A stretch of 6,059 bases of DNA from Parcubacteria group bacterium CG_4_9_14_0_2_um_filter_35_11. Lineage in GTDB: Bacteria; Patescibacteriota; Minisyncoccia; Minisyncoccales; GCA-002788555. Below are positions 1-6,059 of the stretch, piece after piece. Location: NCBI GenBank assembly GCA_002788555.1, contig PFRL01000058.1, forward strand, positions 7,426-13,484, in the 5' to 3' direction. A program made the translations under genes and the position numbers. The notes beneath the pieces were generated by a model. It did no database searches. It was not told where the DNA came from and saw only the letters and a program-made list of their open reading frames with translations. Within the stretch, counting starts at the first letter, position 1; each line of letters begins with the position of its first letter.

Positions 1-1732
1 CATAGGCCAGTTCTGCTTCTTTGCTTGAAGAAAATATTTTCCCTTCTCCTTTTACGCCAGTTTTTAATTGGGTCAAAGAGTAGCACCCCAGGACCATTTC
101 TTGCCGGGGTATAGCGATGGGTAATCCAGTAGCGGGCTTCAAAATTCCTTTTGTAGAAACCATCAAATTCCTTGCCTCCTCTTGGGCCTTTTTTGATAAA
201 GGTAAATGAATTGCCATTTGATCCCCATCAAAATCAGCATTAAAAGCTGGACAGACCAAGGGATGAATTTGAATAGCTTCGCCCTCAATAAGGACAGGTC
301 TGAAAGCCTGAATAGAAAGTCGATGTAAGGTAGGAGCTCTATTTAAAAGCACATATTTCCCTTTTATAACTTCTTCTAAGATTTCCCAAACTTCCTCTCT
401 CTCTTCGGAAATCAAAATTCCTGCTGATCTTACATTATGGGCGAGCTTCCGTTCTAAAAGTTTATTAATAATAAAAGGCTTAAATATCTCCAAGGCCATT
501 TTCTTTGGAAAGCCTATTTCTTCAAATCGGAGTTCTGGACCTATTACTATCACTGACCTTCCAGAATAATCCACTCTTTTTCCTAAAAGATTCTGACGAA
601 ATCTTCCTCGCTTTCCTTTAAGAATATCAGTAAGACTTTTAAGCTGTCTTTGCCCGCCTATTGAAGGTTGAACCATTTTTGTCCTGCGCTTGGAGTTGTC
701 AATTAGGGCATCAACAGCTTCTTGGAGCATTCTTTTTTCATTTCTAGTAATTACTTCTGGTGCTCCAATCTCCTTTAGATATTTCAGCCTATTATTTCTA
801 TTAATAACCCGACGGTATAAATCATTTAAATCAGAAGAGGCATATCTTCCGCCGTCGAGTTGGACCATTGGTCTTAGGTCCGGTGGTAATACGGGCAAAT
901 AAGTTAAACACATCCACTCTGGCCGAATTCCTACTTGAATTAAGCCTCTGACCAGTCTTAGCTTTTGGAGGACTGCCTTTTTAAAGCTTGCTGTTTTATA
1001 TTCTTCCTCTAATTCCTCCTGGACCTTGGGAAGATCGATTTCTTGAAGTAATCGTTTTATAGCTTCTGCTCCGGTACCTGCCTTGAAACATTCTCCATAT
1101 TTTAAAGAGACTTTTCGATACTCATTTTCCGAAAGAATATTTCCTTTTTGAATTAAATCAATTTCTTCTTTCGCTTTTTTAAATTCTCCTTTCAGTTCCT
1201 CTTTTTCTTTCCTGCCCCGCTCTTTTTTCTGGCGATTTTTAAACTCTCCTTTAATTTCTTCTAATATTTTCTTTTTAGCTTCCTCATCAGTATTGGTAAT
1301 TATATAGGCCATAAAATAAACCACTCTTTCTATTTGCTGCATTGATTTTGAAAGCAAAAGGCCAATTCTTGAAGGAACTCCACGCAAAAACCAAATGTGG
1401 ACTACCGGAGCCGCTAGTTTAATATAACCCATTCTTTCCCGTCGGACAGAAGATTTTGTAACTTCGACTCCACACTTATCACAAATCACCCCTTTGTATC
1501 TTATCTTGCGGTATTTACCACAATAGCACTCGTAATCTCGAGAAGGTCCAAAAATTCTCTCACAAAAGAGACCATCTTTTTCGGGCCTCTGAGTGCGATA
1601 ATTAATAGTCTCCGGCTTTTTAACTTCGCCCGCTCCCTTGCCAAGCGTTTTTTCAGACCAAGACCAAGACAAAATTTCTTCTGGAGAAGAAAGACGAATT
1701 TTTATACTTTCAAAATCTTCTACCTTTAGCAT
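1..1732 (-). CDS. rpoC: DNA-directed RNA polymerase subunit beta' (N-terminal part, cut by window edge)
   Basis: This gene encodes the largest subunit of RNA polymerase, which forms the clamp and half of the active site and acts in the cytoplasm with RpoA2, RpoB and sigma. I read 577 uninterrupted codons from ATG (1732-1730); the gene runs off the left edge. Visible in order: N-terminal zinc site C69, C71, C84, C87; a Lys/Glu-rich helical insert at about 149-197; lid at DLRP (from 285); clamp helices with RRVINRNNRL; switch segment GKRVDYSGR (384-392); NRAPTLHRL (from 464); and the Mg-binding NADFDGD (498-504) with aspartates 500, 502 and 504. From the lid onward, numbering runs 38-40 above E. 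coli because of the helical insert. Bridge helix and trigger loop lie outside the window. An in-frame TAA just upstream rules out an earlier start. It follows rpoB by 14 bases, so co-transcription is expected. No Shine-Dalgarno sequence is present. Identity is certain. Confidence 0.98.
   Translation of the reverse strand, partial: MLKVEDFESIKIRLSSPEEILSWSWSEKTLGKGAGEVKKPETINYRTQRPEKDGLFCERIFGPSRDYECYCGKYRKIRYKGVICDKCGVEVTKSSVRRERMGYIKLAAPVVHIWFLRGVPSRIGLLLSKSMQQIERVVYFMAYIITNTDEEAKKKILEEIKGEFKNRQKKERGRKEKEELKGEFKKAKEEIDLIQKGNILSENEYRKVSLKYGECFKAGTGAEAIKRLLQEIDLPKVQEELEEEYKTASFKKAVLQKLRLVRGLIQVGIRPEWMCLTYLPVLPPDLRPMVQLDGGRYASSDLNDLYRRVINRNNRLKYLKEIGAPEVITRNEKRMLQEAVDALIDNSKRRTKMVQPSIGGQRQLKSLTDILKGKRGRFRQNLLGKRVDYSGRSVIVIGPELRFEEIGFPKKMALEIFKPFIINKLLERKLAHNVRSAGILISEEREEVWEILEEVIKGKYVLLNRAPTLHRLSIQAFRPVLIEGEAIQIHPLVCPAFNADFDGDQMAIHLPLSKKAQEEARNLMVSTKGILKPATGLPIAIPRQEMVLGCYSLTQLKTGVKGEGKIFSSSKEAELAY
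1172..1261 (-). repeat. Degenerate 20-codon repeat inside the RpoC helical insert
   Basis: Two copies of an E-E-(I/L)-K-G-E-F-K motif lie at RpoC residues 158-165 and 178-185, exactly 60 bases apart. The matching DNA starts at 1261 and 1201 and differs at only 4 of the first 26 bases, while the rest of each 60-base unit has diverged to generic Lys/Glu-rich sequence. The repeat sits in the predicted coiled-coil insert between the zinc site and the clamp. It may be an old in-frame duplication or simply convergent charged helix. Confidence 0.5.
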
Positions 1733-1746
1733 AAAAATTTAGAAAG
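1733..1746 (-). other. rpoB-rpoC intergenic spacer without ribosome binding site
   Basis: Fourteen bases separate the rpoB TAA (1749-1747) from the rpoC ATG. They contain no G and so no Shine-Dalgarno sequence. The nearest candidate, AAGGA at 1755-1751 inside the last rpoB codons, ends 18 bases before the ATG, which is too far for normal spacing. The short gap suggests that rpoC is translated by ribosomes arriving from rpoB, or by leaderless-like AU-rich initiation; this is inference. Confidence 0.6.
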
Positions 1747-4700
1747 TTAATCCTTGCTAGATTTTTTTATTAATTCGACGTTCAAACTTAATGATTTAAG
1801 CTCGGCGACTAAAACATTAAATGAAGAAGGAATATTAGGAGTTTTAATTTCCTCTCCTTTAACAATTGCTTCGTAGGTTGCGGCTCTACCAGGAACATCA
1901 TCTGATTTTATAGTAAGCATTTCCTGTAAAGTATAGGCTGCTCCGTAGCCCTCCAGTGCCCATACTTCCATCTCTCCGAATCTTTGTCCTCCAAATTGGG
2001 ACTTCCCTCCAAGAGGTTGTTGAGTAATTAAAGAATATGGGCCAATTGAACGGGCATGGATTTTGTCCTCAACCATATGGATAAGTTTTATCATATACAT
2101 ATATCCTACCGTTACTCTCTTTTTAAATGGTAAACCTGTTCTTCCGTCAAAGAGTTGGACTTTTCCGTCTTCAGGAAGTCCTGCCTTTTTTAATTCCTCT
2201 TTTATTTGAATTTCGCTAGGACCATCAAAGGATGGACAAACTGCCTGGTAATCTAATTTTTTGGCGGAAAATCCTAAGTGGGTTTCGAGAATCTGACCAA
2301 TATTCATTCGGGAAGCCACTGAAAGAGGGTTTAAAATGATGTCTACAGGTGTACCATCTTCTAAAAATGGCATTTCTCCCTCAGGTAGAATTTTAGAAAT
2401 AACGCCTTTGTTACCATGCCGGCCGGCTAATTTATCTCCTACTCGAATTCCTCGTAAATAAGCTATTTCAACCTGAATTCTCTTTATGACGCCGGGCTCC
2501 AACCTCTTCCCTTTCTTTCGATCGAAAATTTTGACCCTAATCACCTTTCCTCTTTTCCCGTGAGGCAAGACCAAAGAAGTATCTTTTATCTCTTTTGCTT
2601 CTTCTCCGAAAATTTTCTTTAATAACATTTCTTCCGGAGATAATTCTTCTTCACCTTTTGGCGAAACCTTTCCTACGAGGATATCTCCCTCCTTCACTTC
2701 TGCTCCAGTCCTTATAATTCCGTCTTTATCTAAATTTTTGAGTTTTGTTTCCGAAACATTTGGAATGTCATTAGTAGTAATTTCAGGTCCTAATTTTGTC
2801 TCTCTAATATCGCAAGTGAAATCCTCAATATGGCAAGAGGTAAAAACATCATCTTTTACTAATCTTTCTGAAATTACAATAGCATCTTCGTAATTAGCTC
2901 CATACCAAGGGATGAATGCGCACAAAAGATTTTTACCTAAAGCTAATTCTCCTTGAGCGATAGCCACTCCGTCGGCCAAGACATCACCTTTTTTTACTTT
3001 TTGGTCTTTTTCTACTCCTGGCCTTTGAGAAATACTTGTATATTGGTTTGACCTTACAAAATTTAATAGAGGATAAGTTTTTTTAGCTCCTTTTGTTTGA
3101 AGAACAATATGAGAGGCGTCTACCTCGGCAATCTCTCCATCGTCCTCAGCAAAAATAACCTGCCCGGAATCTCGAGCCACCTTTTCTTCCACTCCAGCGG
3201 CAACAAGGGGAGCTTCCGGACGAAGGCACGGAACAGCTTGCCGCTGCATATTTGAACCCATTAAAGCTCTATTGGCGTCGTCATGTTCTAAAAAAGGAAT
3301 CGAAGAAGAGGCAACTGATAAGATTTGTTGGGGTGATACATCAATATAATCTATCTTTTTTGCTTCAATAGTTCCTGGCTCGCCTTTAATTCTTGCCTCT
3401 ATCCTTTTGCCCAAAATTCTGCCCGAAGAATTTTGAGGGGTAGTTGCTGGGGCAATATTATATTTCTCTTCTTGATAAGCATTAAGGTACTCTATTTCTT
3501 TTGTTATCTTCCCTTCTTTGACTTTAAAATAAGGAGTTAAAATAAAGCCGAGGCGATCAACTTTAGCAAATGAAGCAAGATGGGTAATCAAACCTACATT
3601 TTGTCCTTCAGGAGTTTGAATAGGGCAAATTCTCCCATAATGGCTTGGCTGGACATCTCTTACTTCAAATCCGGCTCGCTCTCTGGTTAATCCTCCGGGA
3701 CCCATAGCTGAAAGGCGCCTTTTGTGCTCTAATTCTGCTAAAGGATTCTCATTATCCATGAATTGAGAAAGTTGAGAAAGGGTAAAGAATTCTTTAACCT
3801 GGGAAGCAAAAGGTCGAGGATTAATGATGTCTTTGGGGTCAGCTTCAGAGATTTCAATAGTAGACATTCGGTCTTTAATAATTCTTTCCATCCGAAGCAT
3901 TCCCACTCGAAGTCGCGATTCCAAAAGTTCAGTTATAGTTCTGACCCGCCGATTACCTAAGTGGTCAATATTATCAGGTTCAGCCCTGGGGTCTTTATTT
4001 AATCTTATAATTTCTTTTAGGGTTAAAATAATATCTTCTAAAGCTAAAAGATGGTCTTTTTTTGAAAATGTTTTAATTTCAGGTTGAAATAATCTTTGTT
4101 GTATTCGCCATCTTCCTACTTCCGACAAATTATACCTTTGAGGATTAAAGAACATTCCGGTAAGATATTCTTTAGCATTTTCTAGTGTAGCGAGATCTCC
4201 TGGCCGGAGGTGGCTATAAATTTCCACCATTGCCTCCTCTTTATTCTTTGAAACATCCTTTTTGAGGGTTCCTTCGATATAATCTATTTCACTACCTTCA
4301 AGACTTTTTTCAAAGGTCTTTTTAATTCCTTCATTTCCTTCAAGGCCAAATATTCTTAAGAGAGTGGTGGTAGGTACTCTTCTTTTACGGTCAATCTTTA
4401 CCCAAATAACACCAATTGAATCTGTTTCAAATTCTAACCATGCTCCTCGGTTGGGAATAATTTTCGCTCCAGCCAATTTTTTGCCATAAAATGTATTAAT
4501 TGTAAAAAACACTCCGGGACTTCTAATTAATTGAGAAACCGATATTCTTTCAACGCCATTTAAAATAAAAGTGCCCCTTTCTGTAATCAAGGGGAAGTCA
4601 CAAAAATAAACTTCTCTTTTAATACTATCTCCTGTGCTTTTAATTTTTAAATTACACAAAATAAATAGCGGCGCTTCGTAAGAAGCATTATTAGACTTTG

Positions 4701-4911
4701 CTTCTATCGGCGTCATCTCAGGCTCCTTTAAAATAAATTTTTCAAAATAAAGTTCGAATTCTTTACCGGCATAGTCTTTTATTGGAGAAAATTCTCTAAA
4801 GAGATTTTTGAGAGAAACTTTTAAAAAATTCTCATAAGAATCAAGTTGGAATTTTATCAAATTAGGATAAGGGAACTTAAAAGAATATATTCCAAAGTTC
4901 TTCTTTTTCAT
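1747..4911 (-). CDS. rpoB: DNA-directed RNA polymerase subunit beta
   Basis: This complete gene of 1054 residues encodes the second large subunit of RNA polymerase, forming the upper jaw, the RNA-DNA hybrid site and the rifamycin pocket. Motifs in order: VSQLIRSPGVFF (125-136) in the N-terminal region; rifampicin cluster with LSQFMD (381-386), HKRR (396-399) and GPGGLTRERAGF; CPIQTPEG (429-436); YEDA with E675-D676, matching E. coli Glu813-Asp814; flap at about 775-825; GDKLAGRHGNKG with K827 and K835, matching Lys1065 and Lys1073; DKIHARSIGPYS with H952, matching His1237; and C-terminal clamp from GGQRFGEMEVWALE (974 on). It is shorter than E. coli (1342) because the two large insertions in the lobe and flap regions are absent. 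The ATG start is fixed by an in-frame TAA a few codons upstream and by the conserved N-terminus. A promoter lies in the gap before it and rpoC follows directly. Identity is certain. Confidence 0.99.
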   Translation of the reverse strand: MKKKNFGIYSFKFPYPNLIKFQLDSYENFLKVSLKNLFREFSPIKDYAGKEFELYFEKFILKEPEMTPIEAKSNNASYEAPLFILCNLKIKSTGDSIKREVYFCDFPLITERGTFILNGVERISVSQLIRSPGVFFTINTFYGKKLAGAKIIPNRGAWLEFETDSIGVIWVKIDRKRRVPTTTLLRIFGLEGNEGIKKTFEKSLEGSEIDYIEGTLKKDVSKNKEEAMVEIYSHLRPGDLATLENAKEYLTGMFFNPQRYNLSEVGRWRIQQRLFQPEIKTFSKKDHLLALEDIILTLKEIIRLNKDPRAEPDNIDHLGNRRVRTITELLESRLRVGMLRMERIIKDRMSTIEISEADPKDIINPRPFASQVKEFFTLSQLSQFMDNENPLAELEHKRRLSAMGPGGLTRERAGFEVRDVQPSHYGRICPIQTPEGQNVGLITHLASFAKVDRLGFILTPYFKVKEGKITKEIEYLNAYQEEKYNIAPATTPQNSSGRILGKRIEARIKGEPGTIEAKKIDYIDVSPQQILSVASSSIPFLEHDDANRALMGSNMQRQAVPCLRPEAPLVAAGVEEKVARDSGQVIFAEDDGEIAEVDASHIVLQTKGAKKTYPLLNFVRSNQYTSISQRPGVEKDQKVKKGDVLADGVAIAQGELALGKNLLCAFIPWYGANYEDAIVISERLVKDDVFTSCHIEDFTCDIRETKLGPEITTNDIPNVSETKLKNLDKDGIIRTGAEVKEGDILVGKVSPKGEEELSPEEMLLKKIFGEEAKEIKDTSLVLPHGKRGKVIRVKIFDRKKGKRLEPGVIKRIQVEIAYLRGIRVGDKLAGRHGNKGVISKILPEGEMPFLEDGTPVDIILNPLSVASRMNIGQILETHLGFSAKKLDYQAVCPSFDGPSEIQIKEELKKAGLPEDGKVQLFDGRTGLPFKKRVTVGYMYMIKLIHMVEDKIHARSIGPYSLITQQPLGGKSQFGGQRFGEMEVWALEGYGAAYTLQEMLTIKSDDVPGRAATYEAIVKGEEIKTPNIPSSFNVLVAELKSLSLNVELIKKSSKD

Positions 4912-5026
4912 ATTAGAAAATTTTTAAAAAATAGAAAACAAACCCAAAATAAAAAATGAGTCCCAGCAATACGGCTAAAAATTAAAAAAAATAAAGCAAA
5001 ACAGAAAAGATAAGTTAATTATCTTA
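4912..5026 (-). other. Predicted rpoB 5' leader, U-rich, no Shine-Dalgarno sequence
   Basis: This is the inferred untranslated leader between the predicted start point and the rpoB ATG. It is 58% U (67 of 115 bases) and very poor in G and C, apart from a 19-base block at 4976-4958 in which 11 bases are G or C. The last 27 bases before the ATG (4938-4912) contain no G at all, so base pairing to the 16S anti-Shine-Dalgarno sequence is not possible there. I find no open reading frame, no known riboswitch shape and no strong hairpin followed by U. The leader boundary depends on the predicted promoter. Confidence 0.5.
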
Positions 5027-5039
5027 ATTAAGATATTAA
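5015..5039. repeat. Inverted repeat over the rpoBC -10 box and start point
   Basis: Positions 5020-5035 form a perfect 16-base palindrome (TATCTTAATTAAGATA). Allowing one extra T at 5020, the symmetry extends to 12-base arms (5015-5027 and 5028-5039). It covers the predicted -10 box (5033-5038) and the predicted transcription start near 5026. A dimeric repressor could bind here, or it could be a chance product of AT-rich sequence; every base but two is A or T. No cognate regulator is in the window. As RNA it would form only a weak, loopless A-U stem, so a DNA-level role is more plausible than an RNA hairpin. Confidence 0.45.
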
Positions 5040-5061
5040 TCTAAAATAAAAAATTTGTCAA
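5033..5061 (-). promoter_or_regulatory. Predicted sigma-70-type promoter for rpoBC
   Basis: On the minus strand a perfect -35 box TTGACA (5061-5056) is followed by exactly 17 bases and TAATAT (5038-5033), a 4 of 6 match to the -10 consensus. A run of six A (5073-5068) just upstream of the -35 box could serve as a proximal UP-type element. The promoter begins 17 bases after the glmS stop and faces rpoB. With a start about 7 bases past the -10 box, at roughly 5026, it would give a leader near 115 nt. The match is seen directly; activity is inferred. In such AT-rich DNA -10 boxes arise easily, but the perfect -35 box and ideal spacing raise confidence. Confidence 0.72.
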
Positions 5062-5077
5062 GACCCCTTTTTTCTAA

Positions 5078-6059
5078 TTACTCTACTGTGACTGATTTGG
5101 CTAAATTCCGAGGTTTGTCGACATCGCAACCTCGTAAAACTCCCATATAATAAGCAAAAAGTTGCAGGGGAATAACTGATAAAATTGGAGTTAACATCTC
5201 TAAAGTTTTTGGAATATAAATTACTTCATCAGCTAACTTTTTAATTTCTTCATTACCTTCGGTAGTAAGAGCAATAATCGAACCGCCCCTTGCTTTAATT
5301 TCTTGAATATTAGAAATCATTTTTTCGTAAACACTATCTACGGTGGCAATGGCAAAAGTAGGAAAATTTTTATCGATTAGAGCGATGGGCCCATGCTTCA
5401 TTTCTCCTCCTCCATAACCCTCGGCATGGATATAAGAAATTTCTTTTAATTTTAGGGCTCCTTCAAGGGCAACGGGGTAGTTATATTTTCTTCCGATAAA
5501 GAGGAAATTTCTGAAATCTTTATACTTTTGAGCTAGTTTTTCAATACTCTCCTTTAAATTTAAAGTTTTCTGAACTAGTTCGGGTATTTTTAAAAGTTCT
5601 TTGGCAATACGTTGTCCCGTAACAAGAGACATCTCCCTTTGTCTCCCCAAGAGCAGTGTCCAGAGAGCTAAAACTTCGAGCTGTGAAGTAAAGGCTTTGG
5701 TAGAGGCTACGCCGATTTCCGGTCCGGCATGATTATAGACTCCGGCATCGGTTTCCCGAGCAATAGTTGAACCAACGGTATTAACAATCCCTAAAGCGAA
5801 AATTCCTTTTTCTTTTGCTTCTTTTACTGCTGCTAAAGTATCCGCTGTCTCGCCACTTTGAGAAATAGCCAGGACTGCGGTATTTTTATTTAGGATAGGC
5901 TTTCGATAGCGGAATTCTGACCCAAATTCGGTCTCTACCGGAATCCTAGCATATTCTTCAAGCATATACTCCCCAATAAGACCAGCGTGGTAGGCTGTTC
6001 CGCAAGCGACGATAATTAATCTTTTTATTTCTCGAAATTTCTCTTTCACGCTCTCCAGA
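5078..6059 (-). CDS. glmS: Glutamine-fructose-6-phosphate aminotransferase, C-terminal isomerase part (5' end outside window)
   Basis: GlmS makes glucosamine-6-phosphate from fructose-6-phosphate and glutamine, the first step toward UDP-GlcNAc and peptidoglycan, in the cytoplasm. The 326 codons here cover the two sugar-isomerase (SIS) domains; about 280 residues, including the glutaminase domain with its N-terminal cysteine, lie beyond the right edge. Counting from the first whole codon (6058-6056): ACGTAYHAG (18-26), sugar-phosphate loop SQSGET (66-71), EIGVASTKAFT (114-124), KLKEISYIHAE with catalytic Glu206 (E. coli Glu488), KHGP with His222 (E. coli His504), and DKPRNLAKSVTVE at the C-terminus with Lys321 (E. 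coli Lys603). A GTG at 6049-6047 is internal: the frame stays open upstream and the protein there lacks the family's first half. Ala22 replaces E. coli Ser303. Stop is TAA (5080-5078). The complete family length is about 600 residues. Identity is certain; the true start cannot be seen. Confidence 0.97.
   Translation of the reverse strand, partial: LESVKEKFREIKRLIIVACGTAYHAGLIGEYMLEEYARIPVETEFGSEFRYRKPILNKNTAVLAISQSGETADTLAAVKEAKEKGIFALGIVNTVGSTIARETDAGVYNHAGPEIGVASTKAFTSQLEVLALWTLLLGRQREMSLVTGQRIAKELLKIPELVQKTLNLKESIEKLAQKYKDFRNFLFIGRKYNYPVALEGALKLKEISYIHAEGYGGGEMKHGPIALIDKNFPTFAIATVDSVYEKMISNIQEIKARGGSIIALTTEGNEEIKKLADEVIYIPKTLEMLTPILSVIPLQLFAYYMGVLRGCDVDKPRNLAKSVTVE

Noticed and set aside
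690..902. Plus-strand 70-residue reading frame opposite rpoC
   Set aside because: It lies antisense to the conserved lid and clamp helices of RpoC, shows no recognisable motif, and is explained as a shadow of the real gene.
1..1732. Possible frameshift or broken rpoC, because the frame has no stop in the window
   Set aside because: Codon-by-codon reading gives a continuous, well-conserved RpoC to the left edge; the gene is simply cut by the window.
3763..4087. Two overlapping plus-strand reading frames opposite rpoB (3763-3960 and 3824-4087)
   Set aside because: They overlap each other in different frames and lie antisense to conserved RpoB sequence near the rifampicin cluster; neither has a recognisable domain.
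4921..4930. TTTTTAAAAA palindrome near the rpoB start
   Set aside because: A ten-base AT palindrome is expected by chance in sequence that is about 80% A plus T.
4966..4976. Small hairpin AGC...GCT within the leader
   Set aside because: Only three base pairs can form, which is too weak to call a structured element.
5051..5077. A-run and T-run after glmS as an intrinsic terminator
   Set aside because: The possible stem is only A-U pairs around a GGGGTCTTGAC loop; it has no GC-rich stem and the sequence is better explained as promoter elements.
6047..6049. GTG as the start of a short, stand-alone SIS-domain protein
   Set aside because: The frame remains open upstream to the window edge, and the encoded part matches GlmS from the middle of its first SIS domain. 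It is an internal valine of a full-length glmS whose start is outside the window.
1..6059. CRISPR array, insertion sequence, tRNA, integrase or defence genes
   Set aside because: No regularly spaced repeats, transposase-like motifs, tRNA-like folds or accessory genes were seen; the three genes and two short gaps account for the whole window.

Overview
The window is an ordinary housekeeping stretch with every gene on the minus strand. Read in the direction of transcription it holds the 3' part of glmS (6059 to 5078), a 166-base AT-rich gap, complete rpoB (4911 to 1747), a 14-base gap, and the 5' part of rpoC (1732 to the left edge). There are no tRNA or rRNA genes, mobile elements, CRISPR repeats or phage-like genes. 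I saw no sign of a new multi-gene system. The parts worth a second look are in the glmS-rpoB gap and in small details of the polymerase proteins.

Organism: a low-GC bacterium using a code in which UGA is neither tryptophan nor glycine. The tryptophans I read in rpoC are all TGG, no in-frame TGA interrupts the three genes, and the two visible stops are TAA. RpoB is very compact at 1054 residues, without the large lineage-specific insertions of proteobacteria. rpoBC follows glmS rather than the usual rplJ-rplL pair, and neither rpo gene has a Shine-Dalgarno sequence. Together these suggest a Patescibacteria (Candidate Phyla Radiation) member, perhaps Parcubacteria-like. This is inference from gene content and protein style, not from a tree.

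Layout: glmS supplies glucosamine-6-phosphate for cell-wall amino sugars; only its isomerase half is here. The gap has 34 G or C in 166 bases (about 20%). It holds a good sigma-70-type promoter (TTGACA, 17-base spacer, TAATAT) that starts only 17 bases past the glmS stop and faces rpoB. A near-perfect inverted repeat lies over its -10 box and predicted start point. The inferred leader of about 115 nt is 58% U and carries one isolated GC-rich 19-mer. rpoB and rpoC are almost certainly co-transcribed and encode the two large subunits that form the catalytic cleft of RNA polymerase. I found no convincing intrinsic terminator after glmS, so read-through from glmS into rpoBC is possible alongside the dedicated promoter.
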